Shown: piece after piece, positions 1-7,643 of the stretch
Position numbering within the stretch: the stretch's first letter is position 1
Layout of the letters: the number at the start of each line of letters is the position of its first letter
Origin: Acidobacteriota bacterium
GTDB lineage: Bacteria > Acidobacteriota > Terriglobia > Terriglobales > Acidobacteriaceae
Length of the DNA stretch: 16,534 nt
NCBI GenBank assembly: GCA_021801945.1
Contig: JAKABE010000032.1
Coordinates: forward strand, 1 to 16,534
Direction of reading: 5' to 3'
The notes under the pieces: generated by a model
Seen by the model: only the letters and a program-made list of their open reading frames with translations
What the model was told of the DNA's origin: nothing
The model's database searches: none
Position numbers and translations under genes: made by a program

Positions 1-1
1 G

Positions 2-436
2 CGCGATCACCGGCACGCTCAGCCCGAAGAGCGAAACCACTGAGAGCGTCTGGTCCACCCAGCGCCCGCGCTTGAGCGCCGCCAGAACTCCCGCCGGAAC
101 CGCCAGCGCAATGGCGATGGCGAGCGCGGCCAGGGTCAACGCAATGGTGTAGGGATAGCGCTGCGCGATCAGGTGGGCCACCGTGTCGTGCAGGCGGATC
201 GACGTGCCCAGGTTGCCGTGCACCACGCCCGTCCAGTAGTGGATGTACTGCTTCCACAGCGGCTGGTCCAGCCCGTACTCGTGGCGCAGTTGGCTGATGT
301 CGGCCGGTGTCGCGCCCTGGCCCAGCATCTGCAAAATAGGGTCGCCGGGCACGAGGTGAATGAGCAAAAAGACCAGTGAAACCACCACCCATACCACGGG
401 TAGCGTCAGCACCAGGCGCGTGAGGGTCTGTTTCAT
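2..436 (-). CDS. ABC transporter permease, DppB/OppB family (partial, N-terminal part)
   Basis: This is the N-terminal ~145 residues of an inner-membrane permease of a peptide/nickel-type ABC importer; the gene continues past the left edge of the window. The minus-strand frame begins MKQTLTRLVLTLPVVW. Residues ~9-28 form a first membrane helix that runs into the family motif HLVPGDP, followed by the typical periplasmic stretch with RHEYGLDQPLWKQY and HGNLGTSI. Residues ~96-119 form a second hydrophobic helix, followed by a cytoplasmic KRGRWVDQ turn. These landmarks match DppB/OppB-type permeases, which pair with a DppC-type permease, two ATPases and a binding protein. The start is ATG 434-436, preceded by a purine-rich GGGAAGCGAGAG. 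Substrate cannot be told from this fragment: peptides, nickel and other ligands are all possible. The frame is intact throughout. Confidence 0.9.
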   Translation of the reverse strand, partial: MKQTLTRLVLTLPVVWVVVSLVFLLIHLVPGDPILQMLGQGATPADISQLRHEYGLDQPLWKQYIHYWTGVVHGNLGTSIRLHDTVAHLIAQRYPYTIALTLAALAIAIALAVPAGVLAALKRGRWVDQTLSVVSLFGLSVPVIA

Positions 437-1044
437 CTCTCGCTTCCCACCATAAACCACCGCTCCCCGCCCACACCGCTACAATGACAAAGCTGGCTTC
501 CCGATACTGATTGAGCTCAGAGAGTGATTCGGAGGAGATGAACTCGTCCTCATTTACACCGCCCCAGCCTCGGACGTGCTCAACAAGCATAGGGCAAGAT
601 TCCGCTCAACATGCGCGCTGCGCGTGATGGCATCGCCCCGAGTCGGGGCCCGCAGCAAAACACGCTGTGTTAGCATAAAGTCACGCTCAGTTGTTTGGTT
701 GTGAGCCGTTCTCGCCTACATCCGCCAGACCGTCCGCCACGTAAATTCCCCAGGCCCCTCAGCGTAATGGTTCATCGAAGTCAAGGCCTCTCCATGCAAG
801 GTGATGGGCCGGACCAGACTGCAACGCGATGGCGTCCCACAGTCGAAGACGCGATAGGTGTGGCAAATCTCGAATGATTGTGGAGCAATCGCTCCTGGGT
901 TTTCCGCATACAAGATGTGAAACTTCCCCATGCGCCCCGAAACCATTTGCGGGTTGCCGCGGGAAGAAAGCAACTGCATACGCCGTGGTGAATACCTTGG
1001 ATGAATTCCAGTGACGTATCTGGAGAAGCGTATTCCCGGCTGGG
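437..1044. other. Gene-poor stretch between permease and helicase
   Basis: No convincing gene is visible in these ~600 bp. All three minus frames are open over much of 716-1093, but none gives a recognisable protein and none has a good ribosome-binding site. A plus-strand TACAAT at 479-484 resembles a -10 box but lacks a matching -35. At 528-545 the plus strand spells FGGDEL just after an in-frame TGA, which faintly recalls a GGDEF motif. I read the region as intergenic DNA or decayed coding sequence. Confidence 0.4.
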
Positions 1045-2196
1045 ATGCAGGACAGGAATGAATTGAAACTTTTCTCGGAGATACACCTCTCACCAGTCAT
1101 GCAACGGCAGTTAGCCCGTGCAAATTTCATCCATCCCACACCCGTCCAGGCGGCAGCTCTTCCTCCAGCGCTGGAAGGACGCGACGTGTTAGCGACGGCA
1201 CAGACGGGCACCGGCAAAACACTGAGCTTTCTGATTCCTCTCATCGAAAGAATCGCCGCGGACGTCAAGGACACGAGGGCTTTGGTCCTGCTGCCCACGC
1301 GGGAACTGGCCATGCAGGTACTGGACGCATGGCGCGACCTGACGCACGATCCGGACAAAGCCGCGCTCGTATGCGGCGGCTTGGCGGAAGGCCCCCAATT
1401 GGAGGCAATCCGGAAGGGCGCACGCCTGATCGTCGCTACGCCGGGGCGTCTGGAAGACTACCTGTCGCGCAAACTGGTGAACCTGAGCCGTGTGAAGATC
1501 TTGGTTCTGGACGAAGTAGACCGCATGTTGGACATGGGCTTCAAGCCGGCCATCCGGCGGATTGCGGCGGTATTGCCGCGGGATCGGCAAACGCTCTGCT
1601 ATTCGGCGACCCTCAGCCAGGCGATTCGCGAAGTGGCGAGCCTTTACCTCAACAGTCCGGTGCGCATCGATATCAGTGCCGAATTGAAGCCCTCGCCGAA
1701 TGTGAAGCTGCAGACCTTCGAGGTCCCAGTGGATAAGAAACAGGAATTGCTCGAGCATCTTCTGGAAACCAACAAGGGCAGCTTCATGGTCTTCGTGCGG
1801 ACCAAGCATGGAGCCGATCGGGTTGCCCGGCGGTTGTCGCGGGCCGGGTTCGCGGCTGCTCCCATTCACGGGGACCGGTCGCAATCGCAGCGCAGCTCGG
1901 CTTTGCGCGGCTTCGCGGAGGGGCGCCATCGCGTGCTGGTCGCAACCGATGTTGTGGCGCGAGGCATTGATGTCGCCGGTGTTGCCCACGTGGTGAACTA
2001 CGACCTTCCCAAGGAAGCCGAAGATTTTGTCCATCGCGTGGGCCGAACGGGCAGGGCCACCAACCGCGGCGTGGCATCAACCTTCGCCGCTCCCGACGAG
2101 GCGCACACTCTGAGGAAGATTGAGCGTGCTCTGACCGTAACCTCAACCAAATACCGAGTACGCCCGAATAACGCGAAGATCAGCCAGGGAGTCTGA
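1045..2196 (+). CDS. DEAD-box ATP-dependent RNA helicase, RhlE-like, with DEVD motif II
   Basis: This is a cytoplasmic RNA helicase that unwinds short RNA duplexes using ATP, probably in RNA remodelling or cold adaptation. At 383 residues it is a minimal two-RecA-domain core without the basic tail of long RhlE proteins. Visible motifs: Q-motif TPVQ (32-35), Walker A AQTGTGKT (52-59), Ia PTRELA (84-89), Ib TPGR (132-135), motif II DEVD (156-159), III SAT (187-189), V ATDVVARGID (300-309), VI HRVGRTGR (330-337). The DRMLDMGF context after motif II is RhlE-type. Motif II is DEVD instead of DEAD; the two catalytic acidic residues and the final Asp are kept, so activity is expected. The start is ATG 1045, because an in-frame TGA at 1012 excludes longer forms; the ribosome-binding site is weak. 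A hairpin terminator overlaps the stop, so the gene appears to be transcribed alone. Confidence 0.93.
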   Translation: MQDRNELKLFSEIHLSPVMQRQLARANFIHPTPVQAAALPPALEGRDVLATAQTGTGKTLSFLIPLIERIAADVKDTRALVLLPTRELAMQVLDAWRDLTHDPDKAALVCGGLAEGPQLEAIRKGARLIVATPGRLEDYLSRKLVNLSRVKILVLDEVDRMLDMGFKPAIRRIAAVLPRDRQTLCYSATLSQAIREVASLYLNSPVRIDISAELKPSPNVKLQTFEVPVDKKQELLEHLLETNKGSFMVFVRTKHGADRVARRLSRAGFAAAPIHGDRSQSQRSSALRGFAEGRHRVLVATDVVARGIDVAGVAHVVNYDLPKEAEDFVHRVGRTGRATNRGVASTFAAPDEAHTLRKIERALTVTSTKYRVRPNNAKISQGV

Positions 2197-2207
2197 TCTT
2201 CGTTTGC
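2174..2207 (+). terminator. Hairpin terminator overlapping the helicase stop codon
   Basis: CGAAGATCAG (2174-2183) and CTGATCTTCG (2193-2202) form a perfect 10-bp stem with a 9-nt loop, followed by TTTG. The helicase TGA (2194-2196) lies inside the right arm. The T-tract is short, so it may be a weak intrinsic terminator or an mRNA-stabilising 3' hairpin. Confidence 0.6.
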
Positions 2208-2557
2208 CTGCAGGCTTCTTTCAGCCTCCTGAGCACGCCACCCTCAGGCGGCGCGGATAGTCTTGAAGAAGCGGCCGCACGCGCGAAGCTGGCCGGACGG
2301 CGTCCGGCATTGCGGCCGCCACACGTTGAACTTGCGTCGGATGATGGCTGGCGTCGATCGAAGCACTGTCACGGATTTGGCAGACATGCGACAATCCAGA
2401 TGACCAGCAAAGACACGCACCCTGCTCCATTACGCACCGCGTCTCCGCTGGACCGGCTGCTGCGCCGCGACGGAGCTGGGCGTGACGACTGGGGACACGA
2501 CTGACATCCACGTTTCAACTGCGAGGAGTGCAGTTGTAGACTGATAAATCTAAATGT
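2203..2557. other. Intergenic region between helicase and tRNA-Leu
   Basis: No recognisable gene. It contains the palindrome GCCTGCAGGC (2206-2215) just after the helicase terminator. A 7-bp inverted repeat, CAACTGC / GCAGTTG (2516-2522 and 2530-2536, loop GAGGAGT), lies about 20 bp before the tRNA. An AT-rich GATAAA at 2543-2548 could be the -10 box of the tRNA promoter, but no good -35 is spaced correctly. A 96-codon minus-strand frame (2221-2511) is open but has no recognisable product. Confidence 0.4.
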
Positions 2558-2642
2558 GCGAAAGTGGCGGAATTGGCAGACGCACCAGACTTAGGATCTG
2601 GCGGGGAAACCCATGGGGGTTCGAGTCCCCCCTTTCGCACCA
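2558..2642 (+). tRNA. tRNA-Leu (anticodon UAG)
   Basis: The acceptor arm GCGAAAG (2558-2564) pairs with CTTTCGC (2632-2638), followed by discriminator A and an encoded CCA ending at 2642. The D-arm GGCGGAATTGGCAGACGC is typical of leucine tRNAs. The anticodon stem CCAGA/TCTGG encloses the loop CTTAGGA, giving anticodon TAG (decodes CUA and related Leu codons). A variable arm is followed by the T-arm GGGGGTTCGAGTCCCCC. The 85-nt length fits a class II tRNA. Confidence 0.97.
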
Positions 2643-2929
2643 AAACTTACGGGCATCGTGAATGTTGCCGATTCCCTTCTGTGCCCGATTTGCAGTCTCG
2701 TTCAGCCGGGACCGGGGCTAAGTTCCAAGAGATCCGATCCGGGTGTGCGGCGATGCTTTCAGCGTCATACATCCTCGCCAGCGAACCGCATTGGGCTGCA
2801 ATTGGCCGCGCCCACCTCGCTCCTCGTAGGTCGGAATCACGCAAGGTTTCCAATCTGCCTGTGAAGAGTCTGCGGTTGACACTTGTTCCGATACTCTGTA
2901 CAAACCAGACGCCAGCCCGTAATGCCCGT
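2643..2929. other. Convergent spacer between tRNA-Leu and dnaE2
   Basis: This holds the 3' ends of the tRNA-Leu (plus) and dnaE2 (minus) transcripts. I see no gene and no strong T-tailed hairpin. GGGCA at 2651-2655 and a downstream TGCCC could pair only over a long loop. Confidence 0.4.
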
Positions 2930-5900
2930 TCAATGAAAGTCGTGCGAGCAGACGGAGGCGGTGGCGATGGCAAGAGGCGCAACGGTTTGGGCTTTGACAT
3001 GGACGACGCCGTCCTGGTTCTGCACCGGACCTGCGATGAGCAAAAAGCGGGAGCGGGTGATGACGGCGCGATCGCGCTCGAAGAGATCCGGTGTGACGAT
3101 GACGTTGGCGATGCCCGTTTCATCTTCAAGAGATAGGAAGACAAAGCCCTTGGCAGTTCCCGGCCGCTGCCGGGCGATGACGCAGCCGGCGATGCGGACG
3201 GAACGGTTGCCGGAACAGCGCGCAAGATCGTCCGCCGAGAGAATGCCTTGGCTGCGTAGCGCGGCGCGGTGGTAGGCCATGGGATGTGGACCCGTGGTGA
3301 GGCCGGTCCCGGCGAAGTCGGCCGCCAGGCGCTCGTCGGCGGTCATCTGCCGCAGAGGCACGACGTTGAGGGCCGGGTCGGATGCGGTATGAGCGCCGCG
3401 TAGCAGCGGACCTGCAGGCCGGCCCGCCTGCTCCACCTGCCAGAGGCCATCGCGGCGATGCGCGACGCCGCGAAGAGAGTTCAGGGCGCCGATGCGGGCC
3501 AACGTCACCAGTTCCTTGCGGCTGAGCGCGGGGACGCGCAGAGCAAGATCGTCGACGGAGCGGAAGGCTGCGCCTGCGGTGCGGGCGGCGAGCAGGGCCG
3601 CGCCGGAGGATTCGCGCAGACCCTTGGCATAGTTGAGGCCGATGCGCAACGAAAGTGAACCATCGGGCTCAGGCTCCAGCGCGCAGCGCCAGTCGGAGCG
3701 CTGCACGTCGATCGGCCGCACGCGCAGGCCGTGCCGCTGGGCGTCCTTGACGAGCACGGCAGGCGAGTAGAAGCCCATGGGCTGGTTATTGAGCAGGCCG
3801 CAGGTGAAAGCCGCGAGATAGTGCACCTTGAGGTAAGCCGAGGCATAGGCGATGAGGGCAAAGCTGGCGGCGTGTGACTCCGGAAAACCGTACATGGCGA
3901 AGGAGCTGATGCCGCGCACGATGTTCTCCTGCGCCTCCAGGCCGATGCTGTTGCGCGTCATGCCCGCGCGCAGGCGGACTTCGAGGTCCTTCATGCGCTG
4001 CATGGAGCGGCGCATGCCGACCGCGCGGCGCAGTTCTTCGGCTTCTGCGCCGGTGAAGCTGGCCACAGTCATTGCCATGCGTAGGAGCTGCTCCTGGAAG
4101 AGCGGCACGCCCAGGGTGCGCTTGAGCACCGGCTCGAGCAGAGGATGCGGGTAGGTCACTTCTTCCTTGCCCTGGCGGCGGCGCATGTAGGGGTGCATCA
4201 TCTTGCCCACGATGGGGCCGGGGCGGATGATGGCCACCTGCACGACAAGATCGTAGAAGCATGTGGGCGCGTTGTGGGGAATGGAGGCCATCTGGGCGCG
4301 GCTCTCCACCTGGAACATGCCTACCGTATCGGCCTTGCGCAGGGTCTCGTAGACATGCGGGTCTTCGGGCAGCGCCGCCAGGTCGACGCGCTGGCCGTAA
4401 TGGCTGGGGATCATCTCGATCGTGTCCTTAAGCACGGCCATCATGCCCAGGCCGAGCAGATCTACCTTGATCAGGCCCATGTCGGCGCAGTCCTCCTTGT
4501 CCCACTGGATGACGGTGCGGCCGGCCATGAAGGCGCGCTCGATCGGAACGACGCGATTGAGCAGGCCGGCGCAGATAACCATGCCGCCGGAGTGCTGGCC
4601 GAGATGGCGGGGCAGATCCTTGAGGCGCAGGCAAAGCTCCAGGTAGCGGGCGATACGCGGATGGTGGACGTCAAAGCCCGCCTCCGCAAAGTGGCGATCG
4701 AGCGTGTCGTTGGGGCCGCGCCACTCCCAGTGGCCAAGCAGGCCGGAGAACCGCGCGATCTGGTCTTCTTCAAAGCCCAGCGCCTTGCCCACCTCGCGCG
4801 CGGCCGAGCGGCTGCGGTAGGTGATGACGTTGGCGGTCATCGCCGCGCCCAGCGCGCCGTAGCGCCCGTAGAGATACTGGATGACTTGCTCGCGCTCATC
4901 GCCCGAGGCGAGGTCGAGATCGATGTCGGGCCACTCGCCGCGGTTCTCGCTGAGGAAACGCTCGAAGAGCAGCTCCATGCCCACCGGATCGACAGCGGTG
5001 ATCTCCAGAGCGTAGCAGACGGCCGAGTTTGCCGCCGAGCCACGCCCCTGCACTAGAAAGCCCTTGCGCTGGCAGAAGCGGATGAGGTCCCAGACGATGA
5101 GAAAGTAGCCGGTAAACCCCAGCTTTGCGATCAGGGCCAGCTCGTGCGCCACCTGCGCACGGGCCTTGCCGAGCAGATGCCGCTTGACGGGCACGCCATA
5201 GCGCTTCTGCACGCCTTCTTCGACGCGCTGCGCCAGAAAGCTGTCCATGGTTTCGCCGCCGGGCACGGGATAGTGCGGGAACTCGTAGCCCAGCTTGTCG
5301 AGCGTGAAGCCGAGGCGATCGCTTACGATCCGCGTGTTGGCGATGGCTTCCGGAATATCCCGGAAGATCGCGGCCATCTCGCACGGCATGCGCAGGTGCC
5401 GCATGGCGTTTGTCGCCAGCAAACGGCCTGCGCGGTCGAGCGTGGTGTGATGGCGAAGAGCGGTGAATACGTCGAGCAACTCGCGGTCCTTTTCGACGGC
5501 GTGGCGCACGCCGTTGGTCGCGATCACGGGCAGGCCGAACTCTTCGGCCGCGGAGAGCAGCGACTGATTGCGGCACTCTTCCTCGCGCTCCTGATGGCGC
5601 TGAAGCTCAATGTAGAGGTTGCCGCGGCCGTAGATGGAGACAAGCTGGCCAAGAACTTTGCGCGCTTCGCTTTCGCCTCCACGAGCAAGAGCCGCCGCCA
5701 GTGGTCCCTCGCCGCCGCCGGTGAGGCAGATCAGGCCATGGGAAAACTCGGCGACATCGTCGAGCGTAGCAGCGCCCTCGGCCTTCGTTCGCTCCCGCAT
5801 CTTGAAGCGCGTGATGAGCTGGCAGAGGTTGTGGTAGCCGGTCTGCGAGGCGCAGAGGAGCGTAATCCGTGGCGGCTCGGCCGGGCACTGGTGCGGCAGC

Positions 5901-6154
5901 CAGGCGGGTGGCGTGAGCCGGTCGCCGAAGGGCGCAATGGCGATCTCCGCGCCGATGTGCGCCTTGACGCCGCGTCGCTTTGCCTCAGTATGGAAGCGCG
6001 CTACGCCGTAGAGGCCGTTGCGGTCGGCCAGAGCGATGGCAGGCGTACCTAACGCCGCGGCCTGCTCGATGAGCGATTCAGGCTGCGACGCTCCGGCCAG
6101 AAAGCTGAAGGCGCTCGATGCGTGCAGCTCGACGTAGTCCTCGCGGTCAGTCAT
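2930..6154 (-). CDS. dnaE2: Error-prone DNA polymerase DnaE2 (ImuC), alpha subunit
   Basis: This is a C-family DNA polymerase that performs mutagenic translesion synthesis with ImuA and ImuB after DNA damage. At 1074 residues the length is normal for DnaE2. An N-terminal PHP domain (from VELHASSAFSFLAGAS, residues 8-23) precedes the polymerase core. The catalytic carboxylates are in PDIDLDLA (409-416; Asp410 and Asp412) and KVDLLGLG (563-570; Asp565). Conserved RGSAANSAVCY (371-381) and HSGGMV (521-526) are present. A C-terminal OB-fold region starts near IRIAGCVIARQRPG, and the protein ends SHDFH, a short tail resembling those of DnaE2-type polymerases. It lacks the C-terminal clamp-binding region of the replicative DnaE1, in line with recruitment through ImuB. 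Its ATG overlaps the imuB stop by 8 bp (ATGACTGA), so translation is probably coupled. It is the last gene of the imuA-imuB-dnaE2 operon and is presumably controlled by the SOS repressor LexA through the promoter upstream of imuA. Confidence 0.96.
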   Translation of the reverse strand: MTDREDYVELHASSAFSFLAGASQPESLIEQAAALGTPAIALADRNGLYGVARFHTEAKRRGVKAHIGAEIAIAPFGDRLTPPAWLPHQCPAEPPRITLLCASQTGYHNLCQLITRFKMRERTKAEGAATLDDVAEFSHGLICLTGGGEGPLAAALARGGESEARKVLGQLVSIYGRGNLYIELQRHQEREEECRNQSLLSAAEEFGLPVIATNGVRHAVEKDRELLDVFTALRHHTTLDRAGRLLATNAMRHLRMPCEMAAIFRDIPEAIANTRIVSDRLGFTLDKLGYEFPHYPVPGGETMDSFLAQRVEEGVQKRYGVPVKRHLLGKARAQVAHELALIAKLGFTGYFLIVWDLIRFCQRKGFLVQGRGSAANSAVCYALEITAVDPVGMELLFERFLSENRGEWPDIDLDLASGDEREQVIQYLYGRYGALGAAMTANVITYRSRSAAREVGKALGFEEDQIARFSGLLGHWEWRGPNDTLDRHFAEAGFDVHHPRIARYLELCLRLKDLPRHLGQHSGGMVICAGLLNRVVPIERAFMAGRTVIQWDKEDCADMGLIKVDLLGLGMMAVLKDTIEMIPSHYGQRVDLAALPEDPHVYETLRKADTVGMFQVESRAQMASIPHNAPTCFYDLVVQVAIIRPGPIVGKMMHPYMRRRQGKEEVTYPHPLLEPVLKRTLGVPLFQEQLLRMAMTVASFTGAEAEELRRAVGMRRSMQRMKDLEVRLRAGMTRNSIGLEAQENIVRGISSFAMYGFPESHAASFALIAYASAYLKVHYLAAFTCGLLNNQPMGFYSPAVLVKDAQRHGLRVRPIDVQRSDWRCALEPEPDGSLSLRIGLNYAKGLRESSGAALLAARTAGAAFRSVDDLALRVPALSRKELVTLARIGALNSLRGVAHRRDGLWQVEQAGRPAGPLLRGAHTASDPALNVVPLRQMTADERLAADFAGTGLTTGPHPMAYHRAALRSQGILSADDLARCSGNRSVRIAGCVIARQRPGTAKGFVFLSLEDETGIANVIVTPDLFERDRAVITRSRFLLIAGPVQNQDGVVHVKAQTVAPLAIATASVCSHDFH

Positions 6155-7643
6155 AGAACGCCTCCAGATGCCAGGCGTTGCGCAGCCGGTCGCGGGTGAG
6201 TACGCAGGCTACGAGCGTTCCATCGCGTTCCGCGGCCAGTACGTCCCACTCTTCGCCGTCCCATGCATCTGGTGACCACCAGCAGCCGCTGGCGCGCCAT
6301 GGGCCATAGGCTTCGGCGATCTGGTAGCGCCGTTCGCGGTCGCGAAAGGCGATGGGCCGGGCGGCGCGCAGCTCGACACGCACCGGCGCCGGCGGGCGCA
6401 CGCGGCGCAGGGCCATGCGCGAAGGCTGCTGGCCGAGCGCCTTTGGCCTGCCGCCGACAATGAAGGCCTCCATGCGAAAGCTGTCTGCGCGATGCGTATC
6501 GTCGAGCGCCGGCGAACCCACGCGCCCATCTCCCACGATCGCCTTGAGCCGCGCCAGCGTCACATCGAGTTTCGAGGACTCCGGCATCTGGGGCGCGAAC
6601 AGGCCCAACTGCATCTGGCTGGCCGCGCCGGCTTCAGCGCTGAGCAGGAGCGCAACCACAGCCGCCTGCGGCGGATGCGCGCCGATCTCCATCTGCACGA
6701 GCTTGAGCAGAAACCGGCGGTCCACCGAGGGCAGCGCAGGCAGGATCGCGCGTTCCTGCCAGGTACCGTCTTCCAGTTTCATCCGGGCCGTCAGTGCGGC
6801 GAGCGCCAGCGCCCGGCCCTCCACGCGCGCAACCAGAGCGTCGATCATCCGCGCCGCGACGAACAGCAGTGAGTCGATCTGCCCGACCGGCATTTCGAAC
6901 TCGCAGAACTCTTCGAGACCAAGCGCTGGTTCGATAGGCTCAAAGAGATGCGTCGCCTCACCGCGCGCCAGCGCGCTCCACGTGCGAGCCTGGGCGCCCA
7001 GCCTCGTAACCAACTCTGCCTCCGGCAACGCAGCCAGCTCCCCCAGCGTGCGGATGCCCCAGAAGGCAAAGGTCTCCGCCTGTGCGGCCGTGAGATCCAG
7101 CGCGGCGATGGGCAGGCTCGCCAGGACGCGCGCCTCTTTGCCGACGGGAATTACGATGACGCCGCGCGCGTTGGCCGCCTTCATCCGGGCAGCGTGGTCG
7201 TTGGCGCTTACTGCAATCGAGGTGCGGAATCCTGCCGCCAAGAGCGCCGCGCGCAGCCGGTGCGCCAGCCGCTCGGGGGGGCCGAAAAGACGCTCTGTTC
7301 CCTCAATGTCCAGCACAAAGGCGCACGTTGTTCCCCGGCTGGCCTCTTCGATGCGCGGCGAAAACTGCGCCACGCACTCCAGAAACACCGCGCGCGCCGC
7401 CAACTCCGTCTCGGCCGCGCGCGCCAGCAGCTTCAGCCCAGGCATGCTTTCGGCATCAAGGCGCGTCATTCCCTGCGCCGCGCCCCGTTCCAGCGCCTTT
7501 CGGTTCAACGCGCAGACCCTCTCCTCCGGAGCCTGGCCCTTGAGAACAACGACGGGCAGCACACGCAGATCGGGCCGCAGGCGCAGCAGGGCCTGGGCGG
7601 GAAACTCCGCCGCGCATGCGCACGCATAGAGTTCGCCTCTCAT
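6147..7643 (-). CDS. imuB: ImuB, catalytically inactive Y-family polymerase-like adaptor
   Basis: This adaptor of the SOS mutasome links DnaE2 to the beta sliding clamp and to ImuA. With the start chosen here it has 498 residues. The N-terminus MRGELYACACAAEFPAQ matches the first Y-family motif, but the metal-binding aspartates are replaced by Ala/Cys. The second catalytic region reads FVLDIEGTERLFG without the Asp-Glu pair of active Y-family enzymes, so it should be polymerase-dead, as is typical for ImuB. The motif QLGLF (residues 345-349) fits a beta-clamp-binding peptide. The C-terminal region has the ImuB-type GPWRASGCWW and WDGEEWDV blocks and ends in YD. The start ATG (7641-7643) overlaps the imuA stop as ATGA and follows GAGGTG at good spacing. 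An alternative ATG at 7664 adds seven residues and a larger overlap with imuA. It overlaps dnaE2 by 8 bp. Confidence 0.94.
   Translation of the reverse strand: MRGELYACACAAEFPAQALLRLRPDLRVLPVVVLKGQAPEERVCALNRKALERGAAQGMTRLDAESMPGLKLLARAAETELAARAVFLECVAQFSPRIEEASRGTTCAFVLDIEGTERLFGPPERLAHRLRAALLAAGFRTSIAVSANDHAARMKAANARGVIVIPVGKEARVLASLPIAALDLTAAQAETFAFWGIRTLGELAALPEAELVTRLGAQARTWSALARGEATHLFEPIEPALGLEEFCEFEMPVGQIDSLLFVAARMIDALVARVEGRALALAALTARMKLEDGTWQERAILPALPSVDRRFLLKLVQMEIGAHPPQAAVVALLLSAEAGAASQMQLGLFAPQMPESSKLDVTLARLKAIVGDGRVGSPALDDTHRADSFRMEAFIVGGRPKALGQQPSRMALRRVRPPAPVRVELRAARPIAFRDRERRYQIAEAYGPWRASGCWWSPDAWDGEEWDVLAAERDGTLVACVLTRDRLRNAWHLEAFYD

Noticed and set aside
759..1358. 199-codon minus-strand frame across the helicase start
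   Set aside because: Half of it is antisense to the helicase, and the other half has no recognisable product or ribosome-binding site.
2564..3136. Long plus-strand reading frame starting [13 protein letters not shown]
   Set aside because: It starts inside tRNA-Leu (the familiar false translation of a leucine tRNA) and then runs antisense to dnaE2.
4145..5056. Long plus-strand frames opposite dnaE2 (also 5144-6052)
   Set aside because: They are antisense shadows of dnaE2, caused by high G+C; the minus strand carries all polymerase motifs.
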